A stretch of DNA of 35,232 bases from Actinomadura geliboluensis (GCF_005889745.1 NZ_VCKZ01000033.1:1-35232), one strand, 5' to 3'. Counted from the first letter of the stretch, positions 14,944 to 23,875 are shown. Numbers and translations: made by a program. Notes: generated from the letters alone by a model not told the origin.

Positions 14944-16809
14944 ATGCCACCGCTCAGGTCACGCACGGTCACGCACGGCAGGAACATGGCGGGCGCCCGC
15001 GCCCTCATGCGCGCCAGCGGCGTCGAACGCGAGGACTTCGGCAAGCCGATCGTCGCGGTGGCCAACAGTTTCACCCAGTTCGTGCCGGGCCACGTCCACC
15101 TGGACGAGGTCGGCAAGGTCGTCGCGGGCGCGGTCCGCGAGGCCGGCGGCGTGCCCCGCGAGTTCAACACCATCGCCGTGGACGACGGCATCGCGATGGG
15201 CCACGGCGGCATGCTGTACTCGCTGCCGTCCCGCGAGCTGATCGCCGACGCCGTCGAGTACATGGTCAACGCGCACTGCGCCGACGCCCTCATCTGCGTC
15301 TCCAACTGCGACAAGATCACCCCGGGGATGCTGCTGGCCGCGCTGCGGCTGAACATCCCGACCGTGTTCGTCTCCGGCGGCCCGATGGAGGCCGGCAAGC
15401 CGGTCGCGGGCGTCATGGGCGGCAACAAGCTCGACCTGATCGACCCGATGATCGCCTCCGCGGACGTCTCGATCGCCGACGACACCCTGCTGGAGATGGA
15501 GGAGTCCGCCTGCCCGACCTGCGGGTCCTGCTCCGGCATGTTCACGGCGAACTCGATGAACTGCCTCACCGAGGCGATCGGGCTGGCGCTGCCCGGCAAC
15601 GGCACCGTCCTCGCCACCCACACCGCCCGCCGCCGCCTCTACGAGGACGCCGGCCGCACCGTCGTCGAGATCGCCAAGCGGTACTACGACGGCGACGACG
15701 AGTCCGTCCTGCCGCTGAACATCGCCACCCCGCAGGCGTTCGAGAACGCGATGGTGCTGGACGTCGCGATGGGCGGCTCGACCAACACGATCCTGCACCT
15801 GCTCGCCGCCGCGACCGAGGCCCGCGCCGACTTCGGGCTGGCCGAGATCGACGCGGTGTCGCGCCGCGTCCCGTGCATCTGCAAGCTGGCCCCGGCGACC
15901 GCCAAGTACCACGTCGAGGACTGCCACCGCGCCGGCGGCATCCCCGCGCTGCTCGGCGAGCTGCACCGGGGCGGGCTGCTGCACGGCTCGGCGCACTCGA
16001 TCCACTCCGCGTCCCTGGACGAGTTCGTCGCCAAGTGGGACGTCCGCTCCCCCGACGTCCTGCCCGAGGCCGTCGAGATGTTCCACGCGGCGCCCGGCGG
16101 CGTCCGCAGCACCTCGGCCTTCTCGCAGAGCGCCCGCTGGGAGACCCTCGACCTCGACCGCGAGAACGGCTGCATCCGCTCCGTCGAGCACGCCTACACC
16201 GCCGACGGCGGGCTCGCCGTCCTGCGCGGCAACATCGCCCCCGACGGCGCGATCGTCAAGACCGCCGGCGTCGAGGAGGAGCTGTGGACCTTCACCGGCC
16301 CCGCCGTCGTCTTCGAGTCGCAGGACGAGGCCGTCGAGGGCATCCTCAGCGGCCGGGTCACGCCCGGTGACGTCGTCGTGATCCGCTACGAGGGCCCGAA
16401 GGGCGGCCCCGGCATGCAGGAGATGCTGTACCCGACGAGCTTCCTCAAGGGCCGCGGGCTCGGCAAGGCATGCGCGCTGATCACCGACGGCCGGTTCTCC
16501 GGCGGCACGTCCGGGCTGTCCATCGGGCACGCCTCCCCGGAGGCGGCGGGCGGCGGGATCATCGCCCTCGTCGAGGACGGCGACCGCGTCGTCATCGACA
16601 TCCCGAACCGCGTCCTGGAGCTGGACGTCCCGGCGGACGAGCTGGAGATCCGCCGCGAGAAGCTGCTCGCCGACCTCGGCGGCTACCGGCCCCGCGACCG
16701 CGACCGCCCGGTCAGCGCCGCGCTGCGGGCCTACGCGGCGATGGCCACGTCCGCGTCCACCGGCGCGGCCCGCGACGTGTCGCAGCTCGACCGCCTCCCC
16801 CACAACTGA
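14944..16809 (+). CDS. ilvD: Dihydroxy-acid dehydratase
   Basis: 621-residue iron-sulfur dehydratase, the third step common to valine, leucine and isoleucine synthesis. Cluster-ligand cysteines are in place: Cys122 in NCDKITPGM and Cys196 in [18 protein letters not shown]. The catalytic C-terminal Ser lies in [14 protein letters not shown]. Length and motifs are canonical. The ATG follows GGAGAGG by five bases. It stands alone after a terminator, with no other ilv gene beside it, as is usual in actinobacteria. Identification is secure. Confidence 0.98.
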   Translation: MPPLRSRTVTHGRNMAGARALMRASGVEREDFGKPIVAVANSFTQFVPGHVHLDEVGKVVAGAVREAGGVPREFNTIAVDDGIAMGHGGMLYSLPSRELIADAVEYMVNAHCADALICVSNCDKITPGMLLAALRLNIPTVFVSGGPMEAGKPVAGVMGGNKLDLIDPMIASADVSIADDTLLEMEESACPTCGSCSGMFTANSMNCLTEAIGLALPGNGTVLATHTARRRLYEDAGRTVVEIAKRYYDGDDESVLPLNIATPQAFENAMVLDVAMGGSTNTILHLLAAATEARADFGLAEIDAVSRRVPCICKLAPATAKYHVEDCHRAGGIPALLGELHRGGLLHGSAHSIHSASLDEFVAKWDVRSPDVLPEAVEMFHAAPGGVRSTSAFSQSARWETLDLDRENGCIRSVEHAYTADGGLAVLRGNIAPDGAIVKTAGVEEELWTFTGPAVVFESQDEAVEGILSGRVTPGDVVVIRYEGPKGGPGMQEMLYPTSFLKGRGLGKACALITDGRFSGGTSGLSIGHASPEAAGGGIIALVEDGDRVVIDIPNRVLELDVPADELEIRREKLLADLGGYRPRDRDRPVSAALRAYAAMATSASTGAARDVSQLDRLPHN

Positions 16810-16862
16810 GCGAGGCGGGGTGCGTCCCCCCACGGAGATCACTAGCAAGCGGGCCCGGCGCT

Positions 16863-16877
16863 TTACCCGGCGGGTAA
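16863..16877. promoter_or_regulatory. Operator-like palindrome upstream of the DUF1330 gene
   Basis: TTACCC, centre GGC, GGGTAA: a perfect inverted repeat 80-95 bases before the DUF1330 start. It resembles a repressor site, but no regulator is adjacent. Confidence 0.35.
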
Positions 16878-16906
16878 TCGCCGCCGTTCCCTGACTTCGG
16901 CACAGT

Positions 16907-16941
16907 GGTGGGTGCCGGGCGAGACCAGCCCGGCACCCACC
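16907..16941 (+). promoter_or_regulatory. 14-bp perfect hairpin next to the DUF1330 ribosome site
   Basis: GGTGGGTGCCGGGC (16907-16920), loop GAGACCA, and the exact complement at 16928-16941. The stem ends three bases before the GAAGGAG ribosome site (16945-16951). It may terminate ilvD or gate translation of the next gene; no T run follows. Confidence 0.55.
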
Positions 16942-16957
16942 GCCGAAGGAGTCCGCG

Positions 16958-17305
16958 ATGACCGCCTACGCCCTCGCCCACCTGCGGCCGCAGCCGCCGC
17001 TGCACGACGACGTCTTCACCTACATCGAGCGCATCCAGGACACCATGGACCCGTTCGGCGGCCGCTTCCTCGTCCACGGCGTGAACCCCGAGGTGATGGA
17101 GGGGCCGTTGGAGGGGAGCTACGTCCTGATCGAGTTCCCCGACATGGACAGGGCCCGCGCCTGGTACGAGTCGGACGCCTACCAGGCGATCCTCCCCATG
17201 CGCACCGACCACATCCCGGGCACCGCCGTGCTGCTGCAGGGCGTCCCGCCGGGCTACGACCCCGCGGCGACCGGACGGGCCATGCGCGCCGCCCAGAACG
17301 GCTAG
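16958..17305 (+). CDS. DUF1330 family protein
   Basis: 115-residue protein of the DUF1330 ferredoxin-like (dimeric alpha/beta barrel) group. Readable family features are YALAHL, the FGGRFLVHG strand, SYVLIEFPDMDRARAWYESDAYQ and the final strand around ILPMRTDHI. Biochemical function is not established for the family. A strong ribosome site (GAAGGAG) sits six bases before the ATG, directly after a 14-bp hairpin. The stop overlaps the convergent FmdB-type gene by the shared bases CTAG, so the two 3' ends interlock. Confidence 0.88.
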   Translation: MTAYALAHLRPQPPLHDDVFTYIERIQDTMDPFGGRFLVHGVNPEVMEGPLEGSYVLIEFPDMDRARAWYESDAYQAILPMRTDHIPGTAVLLQGVPPGYDPAATGRAMRAAQNG

Positions 17306-17520
17306 GAGCAGCAGCCTCCGCCGCAGCAGCCGCCTCCGCCGGCGGGCTTCGGCGGGGGCGCCGTGCCGCGGGAGGTGCCGGTGACGGCGACCGTGGACAG
17401 CAGCTTGACCGTGTCGTCGTGGCCGTCCGGGCAGGGGGCCGGGTCGGACGCGTTGATCATCGGGCGGGAGACCTCGAAGGTCGATCCGCACGCGCGGCAG
17501 CGGTAGTCATAACGAGGCAC
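17302..17520 (-). CDS. FmdB-type zinc ribbon protein
   Basis: 72-residue small protein starting VPRYDYRCRACGSTFEV, the FmdB/CxxC regulatory-protein zinc ribbon. The first knuckle C-X2-C is intact. The second, normally CPxC, reads CPDGH, so histidine may serve as a ligand. The tail after residue 55 is GGGGCCGGGCCS, a cysteine/glycine cluster that could bind metal. Function in actinobacteria is unknown. The start is GTG without a ribosome site; TATCCT lies six bases upstream, compatible with a leaderless mRNA. Downstream of the HNH gene on the same strand. Confidence 0.85.
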   Translation of the reverse strand: MPRYDYRCRACGSTFEVSRPMINASDPAPCPDGHDDTVKLLSTVAVTGTSRGTAPPPKPAGGGGCCGGGCCS

Positions 17521-17560
17521 GGCCCCAGGATACGTGGTCGCCGGGACGCGGGGCCGCCGG

Positions 17561-18070
17561 TCAGGCCGCCGGTTCGGAGACGTAGGCGGCCCACTGGGGG
17601 TCGCCGTCCTGGACGAGGCCGATGAGCCGCCAGTGCGCGCCGCGCGGCACGGCGGGCGGGACGGGGAGCGTCCAGCCGAGCTCCGACAGCAGCCGGTCGG
17701 CCTTGCTGTGGTTGCAGGTCATGCAGGAGGCGACGCAGTTCTCCCACACGTGCTTGCCGCCGCGGCTGCGCGGATGGACGTGGTCGATCGTCTCGGCCCG
17801 GCGCCCGCAGTAGACGCAGCGGAAGTTGTCGCGCCGCATCAGCGCGGCCCGAGTCAGGGGCACGCGGGTGCGGAACGGGATGCGGACGTAGCGGCGCAGC
17901 CGGATCACCGACGGCACCTCGACCGTCATCGTGGCCGAATGCAGCACCGCGCCCGTCATGTCGTGATGGACGATCTCGGCCTTCTCCCGGAGCACGAGGC
18001 AGACCGCCCGCCGCAGCGGCAGCGTGGTGAGGGGTTCGTACGTCGCGTTCAGGAGCAGGACCTGTCGCAT
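17561..18070 (-). CDS. HNH endonuclease
   Basis: 169-residue HNH nuclease of a type widespread in actinobacteria (MRQVLLLNATYEPLTTL start). The nuclease core lies at about 103-150: FRCVYCG and CMTCNHSKADR supply two C-X2-C zinc pairs, and IDHVHPRSRGG carries the catalytic D-H with WENC supplying Asn. No restriction, toxin or integrase partner is adjacent, so the biological role is open. The ATG overlaps the stop of a 47-codon ORF (TGATG), and GGAGG lies seven bases upstream inside that ORF, which indicates translational coupling. Confidence 0.92.
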   Translation of the reverse strand: MRQVLLLNATYEPLTTLPLRRAVCLVLREKAEIVHHDMTGAVLHSATMTVEVPSVIRLRRYVRIPFRTRVPLTRAALMRRDNFRCVYCGRRAETIDHVHPRSRGGKHVWENCVASCMTCNHSKADRLLSELGWTLPVPPAVPRGAHWRLIGLVQDGDPQWAAYVSEPAA

Positions 18071-18213
18071 CAGACGGCCTCCGCCGGGTTCGGCGGGATC
18101 GCCGGATTCGGCGGGTTCGGCGGATTCGGGGGGTGGGTCGCCTCGGCGGGCGCGGTCGACCGCGCCTCGGACCGAGGCCCGATTATCGTCTCCGGTTCCT
18201 GCGCCCTCGCCAT
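18070..18213 (-). CDS. 47-residue Pro/Asn-rich small protein coupled to the HNH gene
   Basis: ATG at 18213 is preceded by GGGGAGG with a five-base spacer, the best ribosome site in the vicinity. The product is MARAQEPETI, a basic/acidic middle, then PPNPPNPPNPAIPPNP and AEAV. Its TGA overlaps the ATG of the HNH gene. It is in a different frame from the HNH gene, so it is not an N-terminal extension. No family is recognised; it could be a real microprotein or a leader ORF that sets HNH translation. The evidence is the ribosome site, the overlap and the repeated NPP units. Confidence 0.55.
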   Translation of the reverse strand: MARAQEPETIIGPRSEARSTAPAEATHPPNPPNPPNPAIPPNPAEAV

Positions 18214-18367
18214 GAGAACCTCCCCAGGGGCGAACCGACCTTCATCAGTGTGGCGTCTGAGGGAGCCCGTCCGCTACCCCAATAATCCCCCAGCGCGCGC
18301 CGGATCGAACGCGGACCCGCGTTCAGGGCAGGGGGGACTGTCCGGACGGCCAGCCCCGAAGGGCCAA

Positions 18368-18379
18368 TACAGTGCATTC
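18368..18379 (+). promoter_or_regulatory. Leaderless-type -10 of the prolyl oligopeptidase gene
   Basis: TACAGT (18368-18373) lies six bases before the ATG, and no ribosome site is present, so transcription probably starts at the first codon. No good -35 is seen. Confidence 0.4.
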
Positions 18380-20479
18380 ATGACGCCGTATCCGCCCGCG
18401 CAGCGCCAGGACATCGTCGAGGACATCCACGGCCACCGGGTCGCCGACCCGTACCGGTGGCTGGAGGACGCCGACAGCCCCGAGACCGCGGAGTGGCTCG
18501 CCGCGCAGGACCGGCTCTTCCACAAGGTCGTGGACGCGCTGCCGGGCCGCGACGCGCTGCGGGCCCGCCTCGGCGAGCTGCTCGGCGCGGGCAGCGTCGG
18601 CTCCCCCGTGTGGCGGGGCGAGCGGCGGTTCTTCACCCGCCGGGACGCCGGGCAGGAGCACCCCGTCCTCTACACGGCGGACCCGGACGGCACCGAGCGC
18701 GTCCTCGTCGACCCGATGGCGCTCGACCCGGACGGCACGACGACGCTCGACGGCTGGCAGCCCGACAAGGAGGGCCGCCGCCTCGCCTACAAGGTCTCCA
18801 CCGGCGGGGACGAGGAGTCCCTGCTGTACGTCATCGACGTCGCGACCGGTGAGCGGGTCGAGGGGCCGATCGAGCGGGCCCGGTACTCCGCCGTCGCGTG
18901 GCTGCCGGGCGGCGAGGCGTACTACTACTCGCGCCGGCTGCCCGCGCACGAGGTCCCGGACGGCGAGGAGCAGTACCACCGGCGCCTCTACTTCCACCGG
19001 GTCGGCACCGACCCCGACGCCGACGACGTGCTGATCTTCGGCGCCGGCCGGGACAAGACCAACTACTACGGGGCCGGCGTCAGCCGGGACGGGCGCTGGC
19101 TGACCGTCTCGTCGTCGCAGGGCACGGCGCCGCGCAACGACCTGTGGATCGCGGACCTGTCCGCGTCGCCGCCGGAGGCCCCGGAGCTGCGCCCCGTCCA
19201 GGAGGGCGTGGACGCCGGCACCGGCCTGCACGTCGGGCGGGACGGCCGCGCCTACATCTTCACCGACCGGGACGCGCCCCGCTCCCGGCTCTGCGTCGCC
19301 GACCCGGCCGACCCGTCCTACGAGCACTGGCGGGACCTCGTCCCGGAGGACCCGGAGGCCGTCCTCACCGACTTCGCGATCCTCGACGGCCTGGACCGGC
19401 CCGTCCTGCTGGCCGGGTGGACGCGGCACGCGATCAGCGAGATCACCGTCCACGACCTGGCGACCGGGGAGCGGATCGGCACCGTCCCGACGCCGGGCCT
19501 CGGCTCGATCGGCGGGATCGTCGAGCGGCCCGAGGGCGGGCACGAGGCGTGGTTCGGCTACACCGACAACACCACCCCGTCCTCGGTCATGCGCTACGAC
19601 GCGCGCACCGGCGAGACCACGCCGTGGGCGTCGGCGCCGGGCGCGGTCGAGGTCCCGGAGATCGAGACGCGCCAGGTCGTCTACACCTCCCGCGACGGCA
19701 CCGAGGTGCGGATGCTGGTCGCGTCCCGCCCCGGGCTGTCCGGCCCGCGCCCGGCGATCCTCTACGGGTACGGCGGCTTCAACATCTCCCTCACCCCGTC
19801 CTACTCGGCGAGCATCCTGGCCTGGGTGGAGGCGGGCGGCGTGTACGCGGTCGCCAACCTGCGCGGCGGGTCCGAGGAGGGCGAGGAGTGGCACCGCGCG
19901 GGCATGCGCGAGCGCAAGCAGAACGTCTTCGACGACTTCCACGCCGCCGCCGAGAAGCTGATCGCGGACGGGCTGACCACGCCCGCCCAGCTCGCGATCT
20001 CCGGCGGCTCCAACGGCGGCCTGCTCGTCGGCGCGGCCCTCACCCAGCGCCCCGACCTGTACCGGGCGGTGGTCTGCTCGGCGCCGCTGCTCGACATGGT
20101 GCGCTACGAGCGGTTCGGCCTCGGCCAGACCTGGAACGACGAGTACGGGACGGCGGACGACCCCGAGGAGTTCGGCTGGCTCATCGGCTACTCCCCGTAC
20201 CACCACGTCCACCCGGGCACCGCGTACCCGGCCGTGCTGTTCACGACGTTCGGCAGCGACACCCGCGTGGACCCGCTGCACGCCCGCAAGCTGTGCGCGG
20301 CGCTGCAGTACGCCACCGCGTCGGACGCGCCGGTCCTGCTGCGCGACGAGGCCGAGGTGGGGCACGCCGCCCGCTCGGTGAGCCGCTCGGCCGACCTGAT
20401 GACCGACACGCTCACGTTCCTGGCCGCGCAGACCGGGCTGTCCTTCGACGAATTGACTCATGGTCTAATAGCGGGATGA
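18380..20479 (+). CDS. Prolyl oligopeptidase (S9A family)
   Basis: 699-residue serine peptidase that cleaves short peptides after proline. The N-terminus (YPPAQRQDIVEDIHGHRVADPYRWLED) and beta-propeller are typical; the C-terminal alpha/beta-hydrolase domain holds the triad Ser544 in ISGGSNGGLL, Asp627 in GSDTRVDPLH and His662 in EVGHAARSV. No signal peptide, so probably cytosolic. I chose ATG 18380, where the conserved protein begins; the open frame extends far upstream without conservation. Its stop overlaps the methyltransferase start (ATGA), so the two are translationally coupled. Confidence 0.95.
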   Translation: MTPYPPAQRQDIVEDIHGHRVADPYRWLEDADSPETAEWLAAQDRLFHKVVDALPGRDALRARLGELLGAGSVGSPVWRGERRFFTRRDAGQEHPVLYTADPDGTERVLVDPMALDPDGTTTLDGWQPDKEGRRLAYKVSTGGDEESLLYVIDVATGERVEGPIERARYSAVAWLPGGEAYYYSRRLPAHEVPDGEEQYHRRLYFHRVGTDPDADDVLIFGAGRDKTNYYGAGVSRDGRWLTVSSSQGTAPRNDLWIADLSASPPEAPELRPVQEGVDAGTGLHVGRDGRAYIFTDRDAPRSRLCVADPADPSYEHWRDLVPEDPEAVLTDFAILDGLDRPVLLAGWTRHAISEITVHDLATGERIGTVPTPGLGSIGGIVERPEGGHEAWFGYTDNTTPSSVMRYDARTGETTPWASAPGAVEVPEIETRQVVYTSRDGTEVRMLVASRPGLSGPRPAILYGYGGFNISLTPSYSASILAWVEAGGVYAVANLRGGSEEGEEWHRAGMRERKQNVFDDFHAAAEKLIADGLTTPAQLAISGGSNGGLLVGAALTQRPDLYRAVVCSAPLLDMVRYERFGLGQTWNDEYGTADDPEEFGWLIGYSPYHHVHPGTAYPAVLFTTFGSDTRVDPLHARKLCAALQYATASDAPVLLRDEAEVGHAARSVSRSADLMTDTLTFLAAQTGLSFDELTHGLIAG

Positions 20480-21246
20480 CGGTGCAGACCACCACGGTCC
20501 TCGACCTCCTGCGCGAGCCGCCCCGGGAGCCCGACACGTCGGCCGGCTACCTCGACCTGCTCGGCCCGCCGGCGAAGCCGTCGCTGGCCCAGTCCGCGAT
20601 GGAGTCGACGTTCCTGCCGCGCATCTACGAGAAGGTGTGGCGGCCGATCGGCTTCAACCTCGCCAAGGGCTGGCCGTTCGGCCCCGACACCGCCGCCGAG
20701 CACGCGATGGCCCGCGAGTGGCTGGGCCTCACCGATCGCCCGCCGGCGACGGTGCTGGACGTGGCGTGCGGCCCCGGCAACGTGACCCGGGCCCTCGCCG
20801 AGGGGGTCGGTGCGGACGGCCTGGTCGTCGGCCTGGACGCGTCCGAGACCATGCTGGCGCAGGCCGTCCGCGACACCCCCGAACCCCACCTGGACGACGC
20901 CCGCATCGACTACGTGCGCGGCGACGCCGTCGACCTCCCGTTCCGCGACGGCGTGTTCGACGCCGTCTGCTGCTTCGGCGCGCTCTACCTGTTCGACGAC
21001 CCGTGGCGGGCGCTGGACGGCATGGCCCGCGTCCTGCGGCCCGGCGGCCGGCTCGTCATCCTCACCTCGCGCCGCCCCGTCCCGCTCCCGAGCGCCCGCA
21101 TCGCGGGCGCGCTGATCCGCCGGACCACGGGCTTCACGGTCTTCGGCGACCGCGAGGTGACCCGCGCGCTCACCGCCCGCGACTTCACGGACGTGCGCCG
21201 GCACCGCTACCCGCTGATGCAGATGCTCGCCGCCCGCCGCCCCTGA
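20476..21246 (+). CDS. SAM-dependent class I methyltransferase
   Basis: 256 residues. The SAM-binding motif VLDVACGPGNVTRAL lies at about 95-109, the acidic loop end LDASETML near 119-126, YVRGDAVDLPF near 147-157, and the motif after RVLRPGGRLVIL near 187-198. This is the UbiE/Methyltransf_11 type. The substrate is unknown. The ATG overlaps the prolyl oligopeptidase stop by four bases. Its stop codon forms part of an 11-bp hairpin that also uses the first unit of the tandem repeat beyond it. Confidence 0.9.
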   Translation: MTVQTTTVLDLLREPPREPDTSAGYLDLLGPPAKPSLAQSAMESTFLPRIYEKVWRPIGFNLAKGWPFGPDTAAEHAMAREWLGLTDRPPATVLDVACGPGNVTRALAEGVGADGLVVGLDASETMLAQAVRDTPEPHLDDARIDYVRGDAVDLPFRDGVFDAVCCFGALYLFDDPWRALDGMARVLRPGGRLVILTSRRPVPLPSARIAGALIRRTTGFTVFGDREVTRALTARDFTDVRRHRYPLMQMLAARRP

Positions 21247-21272
21247 CCCGCGCGAGGTACGGCGCGGGTCAG
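21243..21272. terminator. Bidirectional hairpin between the methyltransferase and GNAT genes
   Basis: CTGACCCGCGC (21243-21253), 8-base loop, GCGCGGGTCAG (21262-21272), an 11-bp perfect stem. The left arm includes the methyltransferase stop; the right arm is the first copy of the 17-bp repeat that ends at the convergent GNAT stop. Confidence 0.55.
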
Positions 21273-21371
21273 CGGCGGCGCCGGGTCGGCGGAATCACCG
21301 CGTCAGCGGAGCAACGGCGTCAGCGGAACAACGGGGTCAGCGGAGGCGTGAGGTCGGCGCAGCCACGAGGG
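21268..21371. repeat. 17-bp degenerate tandem repeat ending at the GNAT stop codon
   Basis: Six units start at 21268, 21285, 21302, 21319, 21336 and 21353 with consensus near GTCAGCGGAACAACGGC. A further partial unit begins at 21371 and contains the GNAT stop (TCA 21372-21374, minus strand). Spacing is exactly 17 bases except the last, which is 18. Confidence 0.8.
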
Positions 21372-21962
21372 TCAGCGGAGGGGCTTCTCGATGTAGATGT
21401 TGACGATGCCGCCGATGGTCTCGCGGCGGGTCTCGCGCCAGCCGAACTTGCGGTAGAGGGCCAGCGCGGGCGCCTGGAGCTCGGTGGTGTCGGCGCGCAG
21501 GACGCGGTAGCCGTACTCGGCGGCGCGCTCCTCCAGCGCCCGGACGAGCGCGGCGCCGTAGCCGCGGCGCTGGACGGCCGGCAGGACGCGCAGGCGCACC
21601 ATCTCGACGGCGTTCAGCTCGCGGGCGCCGGGGGCGTAGCCGCCGAACGCGCGGGCGTGGCCGCCGGGGATGAGGTCGGCGCGGCGCAGGCCGCCCATCG
21701 CGACGATCCGGGCGCCGAGCTCGCCGACGAGGAACTCGCCGTCGTTGCGGAGGTAGATGTCCTCCATCCGGAAGAAGTCGTGGTCGTAGTAGACGCCGTC
21801 GCCGGGCCGCAGGCCGACCTGGGCGAGGCCCTCGCGGTGCAGGGCCAGGACGGTGCCGTGGTCGGCCGCGTGGTAGCGGCGGATGCGCAGGTCGCCGAAC
21901 CGCCAGACGGGCGGCTCGTCCTCCAGCCGGACGAGGTGGCCCTGCGAGAAGGTGCTGCCCAT
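21372..21962 (-). CDS. GNAT-family N-acetyltransferase
   Basis: 196 residues with a GNAT core in the C-terminal half: VEMVRLRVLPAVQRRGYGAALVRALEERA contains the V/I-x-P-x-x-Q-x-x-G-x-G/A acetyl-CoA pyrophosphate loop, followed by YRVLRADTTELQAPALALYRKFGW. The acceptor is unknown. The gene begins six bases after the XRE/TPR regulator stop on the same strand, so they form a two-gene operon; the regulator may control this enzyme or share a pathway with it. The stop codon is embedded in the end of a 17-bp tandem repeat. Confidence 0.9.
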   Translation of the reverse strand: MGSTFSQGHLVRLEDEPPVWRFGDLRIRRYHAADHGTVLALHREGLAQVGLRPGDGVYYDHDFFRMEDIYLRNDGEFLVGELGARIVAMGGLRRADLIPGGHARAFGGYAPGARELNAVEMVRLRVLPAVQRRGYGAALVRALEERAAEYGYRVLRADTTELQAPALALYRKFGWRETRRETIGGIVNIYIEKPLR

Positions 21963-21968
21963 GCCCGG

Positions 21969-23603
21969 TCAGACCTGCTCGGCCGGCGGCGCGGTGACGG
22001 GACTCTTGATCGAGGGGCCGGAGAGCGCCTCGTAGAAGTCCTTGAGCGCCGGTATCTCGCCGTGCTTGGCCGAGACGGCCGCGCCGATCTGGCGGGCGCG
22101 GTGCACGAGGATGTCGCTGCGGTGGTCGGCGGGCAGGTCGAGGATGGCCTCCCGGCCGGCCACGAGCGCGGCGTCGGGATGGCCGGCGTGGAGCTTGCAC
22201 ATCGCGCGGTCGAGGCGCACCAGGGTCAGGTCGACGCGGTCGGTGGGCGAATAGAGGGTGAGGGCGTGGCTCAGCACCTCGTCGCCGTGCTTGTGGTCGC
22301 CGAGGTTGGTGAACGTGTCGCCCTCGTAGAAGGCCATCTGCCGGTCGGTGAACCCGAACACCAGGTCGCCGGTGTCGGTCTTGGACAACTGGTCGAACAC
22401 CGAGCGCCCCCGGACGAGGGCGCGGCGGGCGCTCGGGGCGGCGTCGCCGCGGCCGCGCAGCGCGAGCATGCCGAGCGCGCGGGCCTCCACGGCGGGGGCC
22501 ATCGCGGCGGCGACGCCGGGCGTCCGGCCGGCGAGGTCCTGGGCTTTGCGGGCCAGGTGCAGCGCCTCGCGCGGGTCGCCGTAGTACATCGGCACGAGGG
22601 ACTCGCGGACGGTCACCCAGGCGCGCAGCTGCCGGTCGCCGGTCTCGTCGGCGGCGGTGCGCGCGGTCCGGAAGAAGGAGCGGGCCAGCCGGTGGTCGCC
22701 CAGGTTGATCATGATCAGCCCGGACAGCCCGGACAGCTGCGCCGCGATCCGGCACAGCCGCTCCTGCAGTTCCACCGGCTGCCGCTTGTCGCACATGCGC
22801 CGCACCTCGCTGAAGTCCAGCAGGACGTCGCAGAGCATCCGCAGCGAGGGAGTCGCCTGGTACTGCCGGCCGTAGCCGTAGGTCGTCTCCTCCCACTGGT
22901 CGAGCATGGTCGGCGAGACGGTCGCGCCGACGAGGGTGTCGTCCATCTTGCGGCGCAGGTTGTCGACGGCCCCAAGGAACTGACCGTCGAGCGCCACGCC
23001 CGCTCCGGCCAGCAGCTGCAGAAGGGTCCTACGAAGCACGATGTCCTCCTCTCCCACATCAATGGTCAGGGGGCCTTCGGCGCGGTCGGGGCCCCGTACG
23101 TCGTTGACGGTGATCCAGGGGCGCTCCTCGCCCCTGGGAACGATCGCCCCGACGAGCGCGTCGGGGTCGGCCGCCGGGCGCCGCTCCGGGGCGCGCGGCG
23201 GGGGGACGCTCGGAACCCCCGTGCGGGCCGCGTGGCCGCGGCCGCAGATGCAGGGGCTCTGGTAGTCGAGCGCGTCGGGCTCCACCCGGTAGACGGCGCA
23301 CAGGTAGTGCAGGTACTCGGGACCGGGCCGCTTGTACCCGCTCTCGTAGGCCGACAGCAGCGTCTCCCCCAGCCGGGGAGGCGGCTTGCCGTCGACCTCG
23401 TACAGCGCCCTGACCTGCGCCACGATGTCGGACAGCGCGACACCGTGGGCAAGGCGGTGCGCCTTGATCCGGCTGGTGCCGAACAGCGGCCCGCACTGCT
23501 CGTGGATGTCCTGCGCGATCTGGACCGGGCCCTGGCCGCGGGCCAGGGCGTGCGCGCGGATCCGGCGGGCGACTTCCGTCTCTTTCCGGGGGGGATCCGA
23601 CAT
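21969..23603 (-). CDS. XRE-type regulator with C-terminal TPR domain
   Basis: 544 residues. Residues about 10-95 form an extended helix-turn-helix unit (VARRIRAHALARGQGP, SDIVAQVRALYEVDGKPP, SAYESGYKRPGPEYLHYLCAVY). A linker with CICGRG follows, then a long all-helical region from about 180 to 520 with TPR-like helix pairs such as ARSFFRTARTAADETGDRQ and EALHLARKAQDLAG. This plan is common in actinobacterial regulators and resembles peptide- or ligand-sensing TPR regulators, but the signal is unknown. ATG 23603 is chosen because GAGGAGG lies 9 bases upstream and the HTH begins just after. Operon partner: GNAT gene; divergent neighbour: small WWSWG protein. Confidence 0.85.
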   Translation of the reverse strand: MSDPPRKETEVARRIRAHALARGQGPVQIAQDIHEQCGPLFGTSRIKAHRLAHGVALSDIVAQVRALYEVDGKPPPRLGETLLSAYESGYKRPGPEYLHYLCAVYRVEPDALDYQSPCICGRGHAARTGVPSVPPPRAPERRPAADPDALVGAIVPRGEERPWITVNDVRGPDRAEGPLTIDVGEEDIVLRRTLLQLLAGAGVALDGQFLGAVDNLRRKMDDTLVGATVSPTMLDQWEETTYGYGRQYQATPSLRMLCDVLLDFSEVRRMCDKRQPVELQERLCRIAAQLSGLSGLIMINLGDHRLARSFFRTARTAADETGDRQLRAWVTVRESLVPMYYGDPREALHLARKAQDLAGRTPGVAAAMAPAVEARALGMLALRGRGDAAPSARRALVRGRSVFDQLSKTDTGDLVFGFTDRQMAFYEGDTFTNLGDHKHGDEVLSHALTLYSPTDRVDLTLVRLDRAMCKLHAGHPDAALVAGREAILDLPADHRSDILVHRARQIGAAVSAKHGEIPALKDFYEALSGPSIKSPVTAPPAEQV

Positions 23604-23719
23604 CGACTCCGGCCTCCTCACCGTCGGGCCGGGACGCCGTTCCCCCGGGGGGAGGGCGGTCGTCCCTGCCACGGCGACCGGTCACTAGATGGCCACGACA
23701 GATAACCTTTCGCGCACGC

Positions 23720-23748
23720 AGCGTAACCCTCGTCACATTGGCCGCCAA
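23720..23748 (-). promoter_or_regulatory. Candidate promoter of the XRE/TPR operon
   Basis: On the minus strand TTGGCG (23743-23748), 17-base spacer, TACGCT (23720-23725). Good spacing and -10; leader about 110 bases. Confidence 0.45.
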
Positions 23749-23875
23749 GCGGTTTCGCAGAAGAAGCACGTGCCGGAGGACGCCTCACCCCCTGCGGGTA
23801 GAGATTCTTCCTCCGGAGGAGGGGCCCCTTCCTCTGAGGTGGGGTAATCCGGCACTTCGCCGGACGACCGCCCCC

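Noticed and set aside
17534-18379. N-terminal extension of prolyl oligopeptidase
   Set aside because: The open frame runs antisense through the HNH gene; conserved protein starts at 18380.
21268-21371. CRISPR array or coding repeat
   Set aside because: The 17-base units are contiguous with no spacers, and 17 is not a multiple of three.
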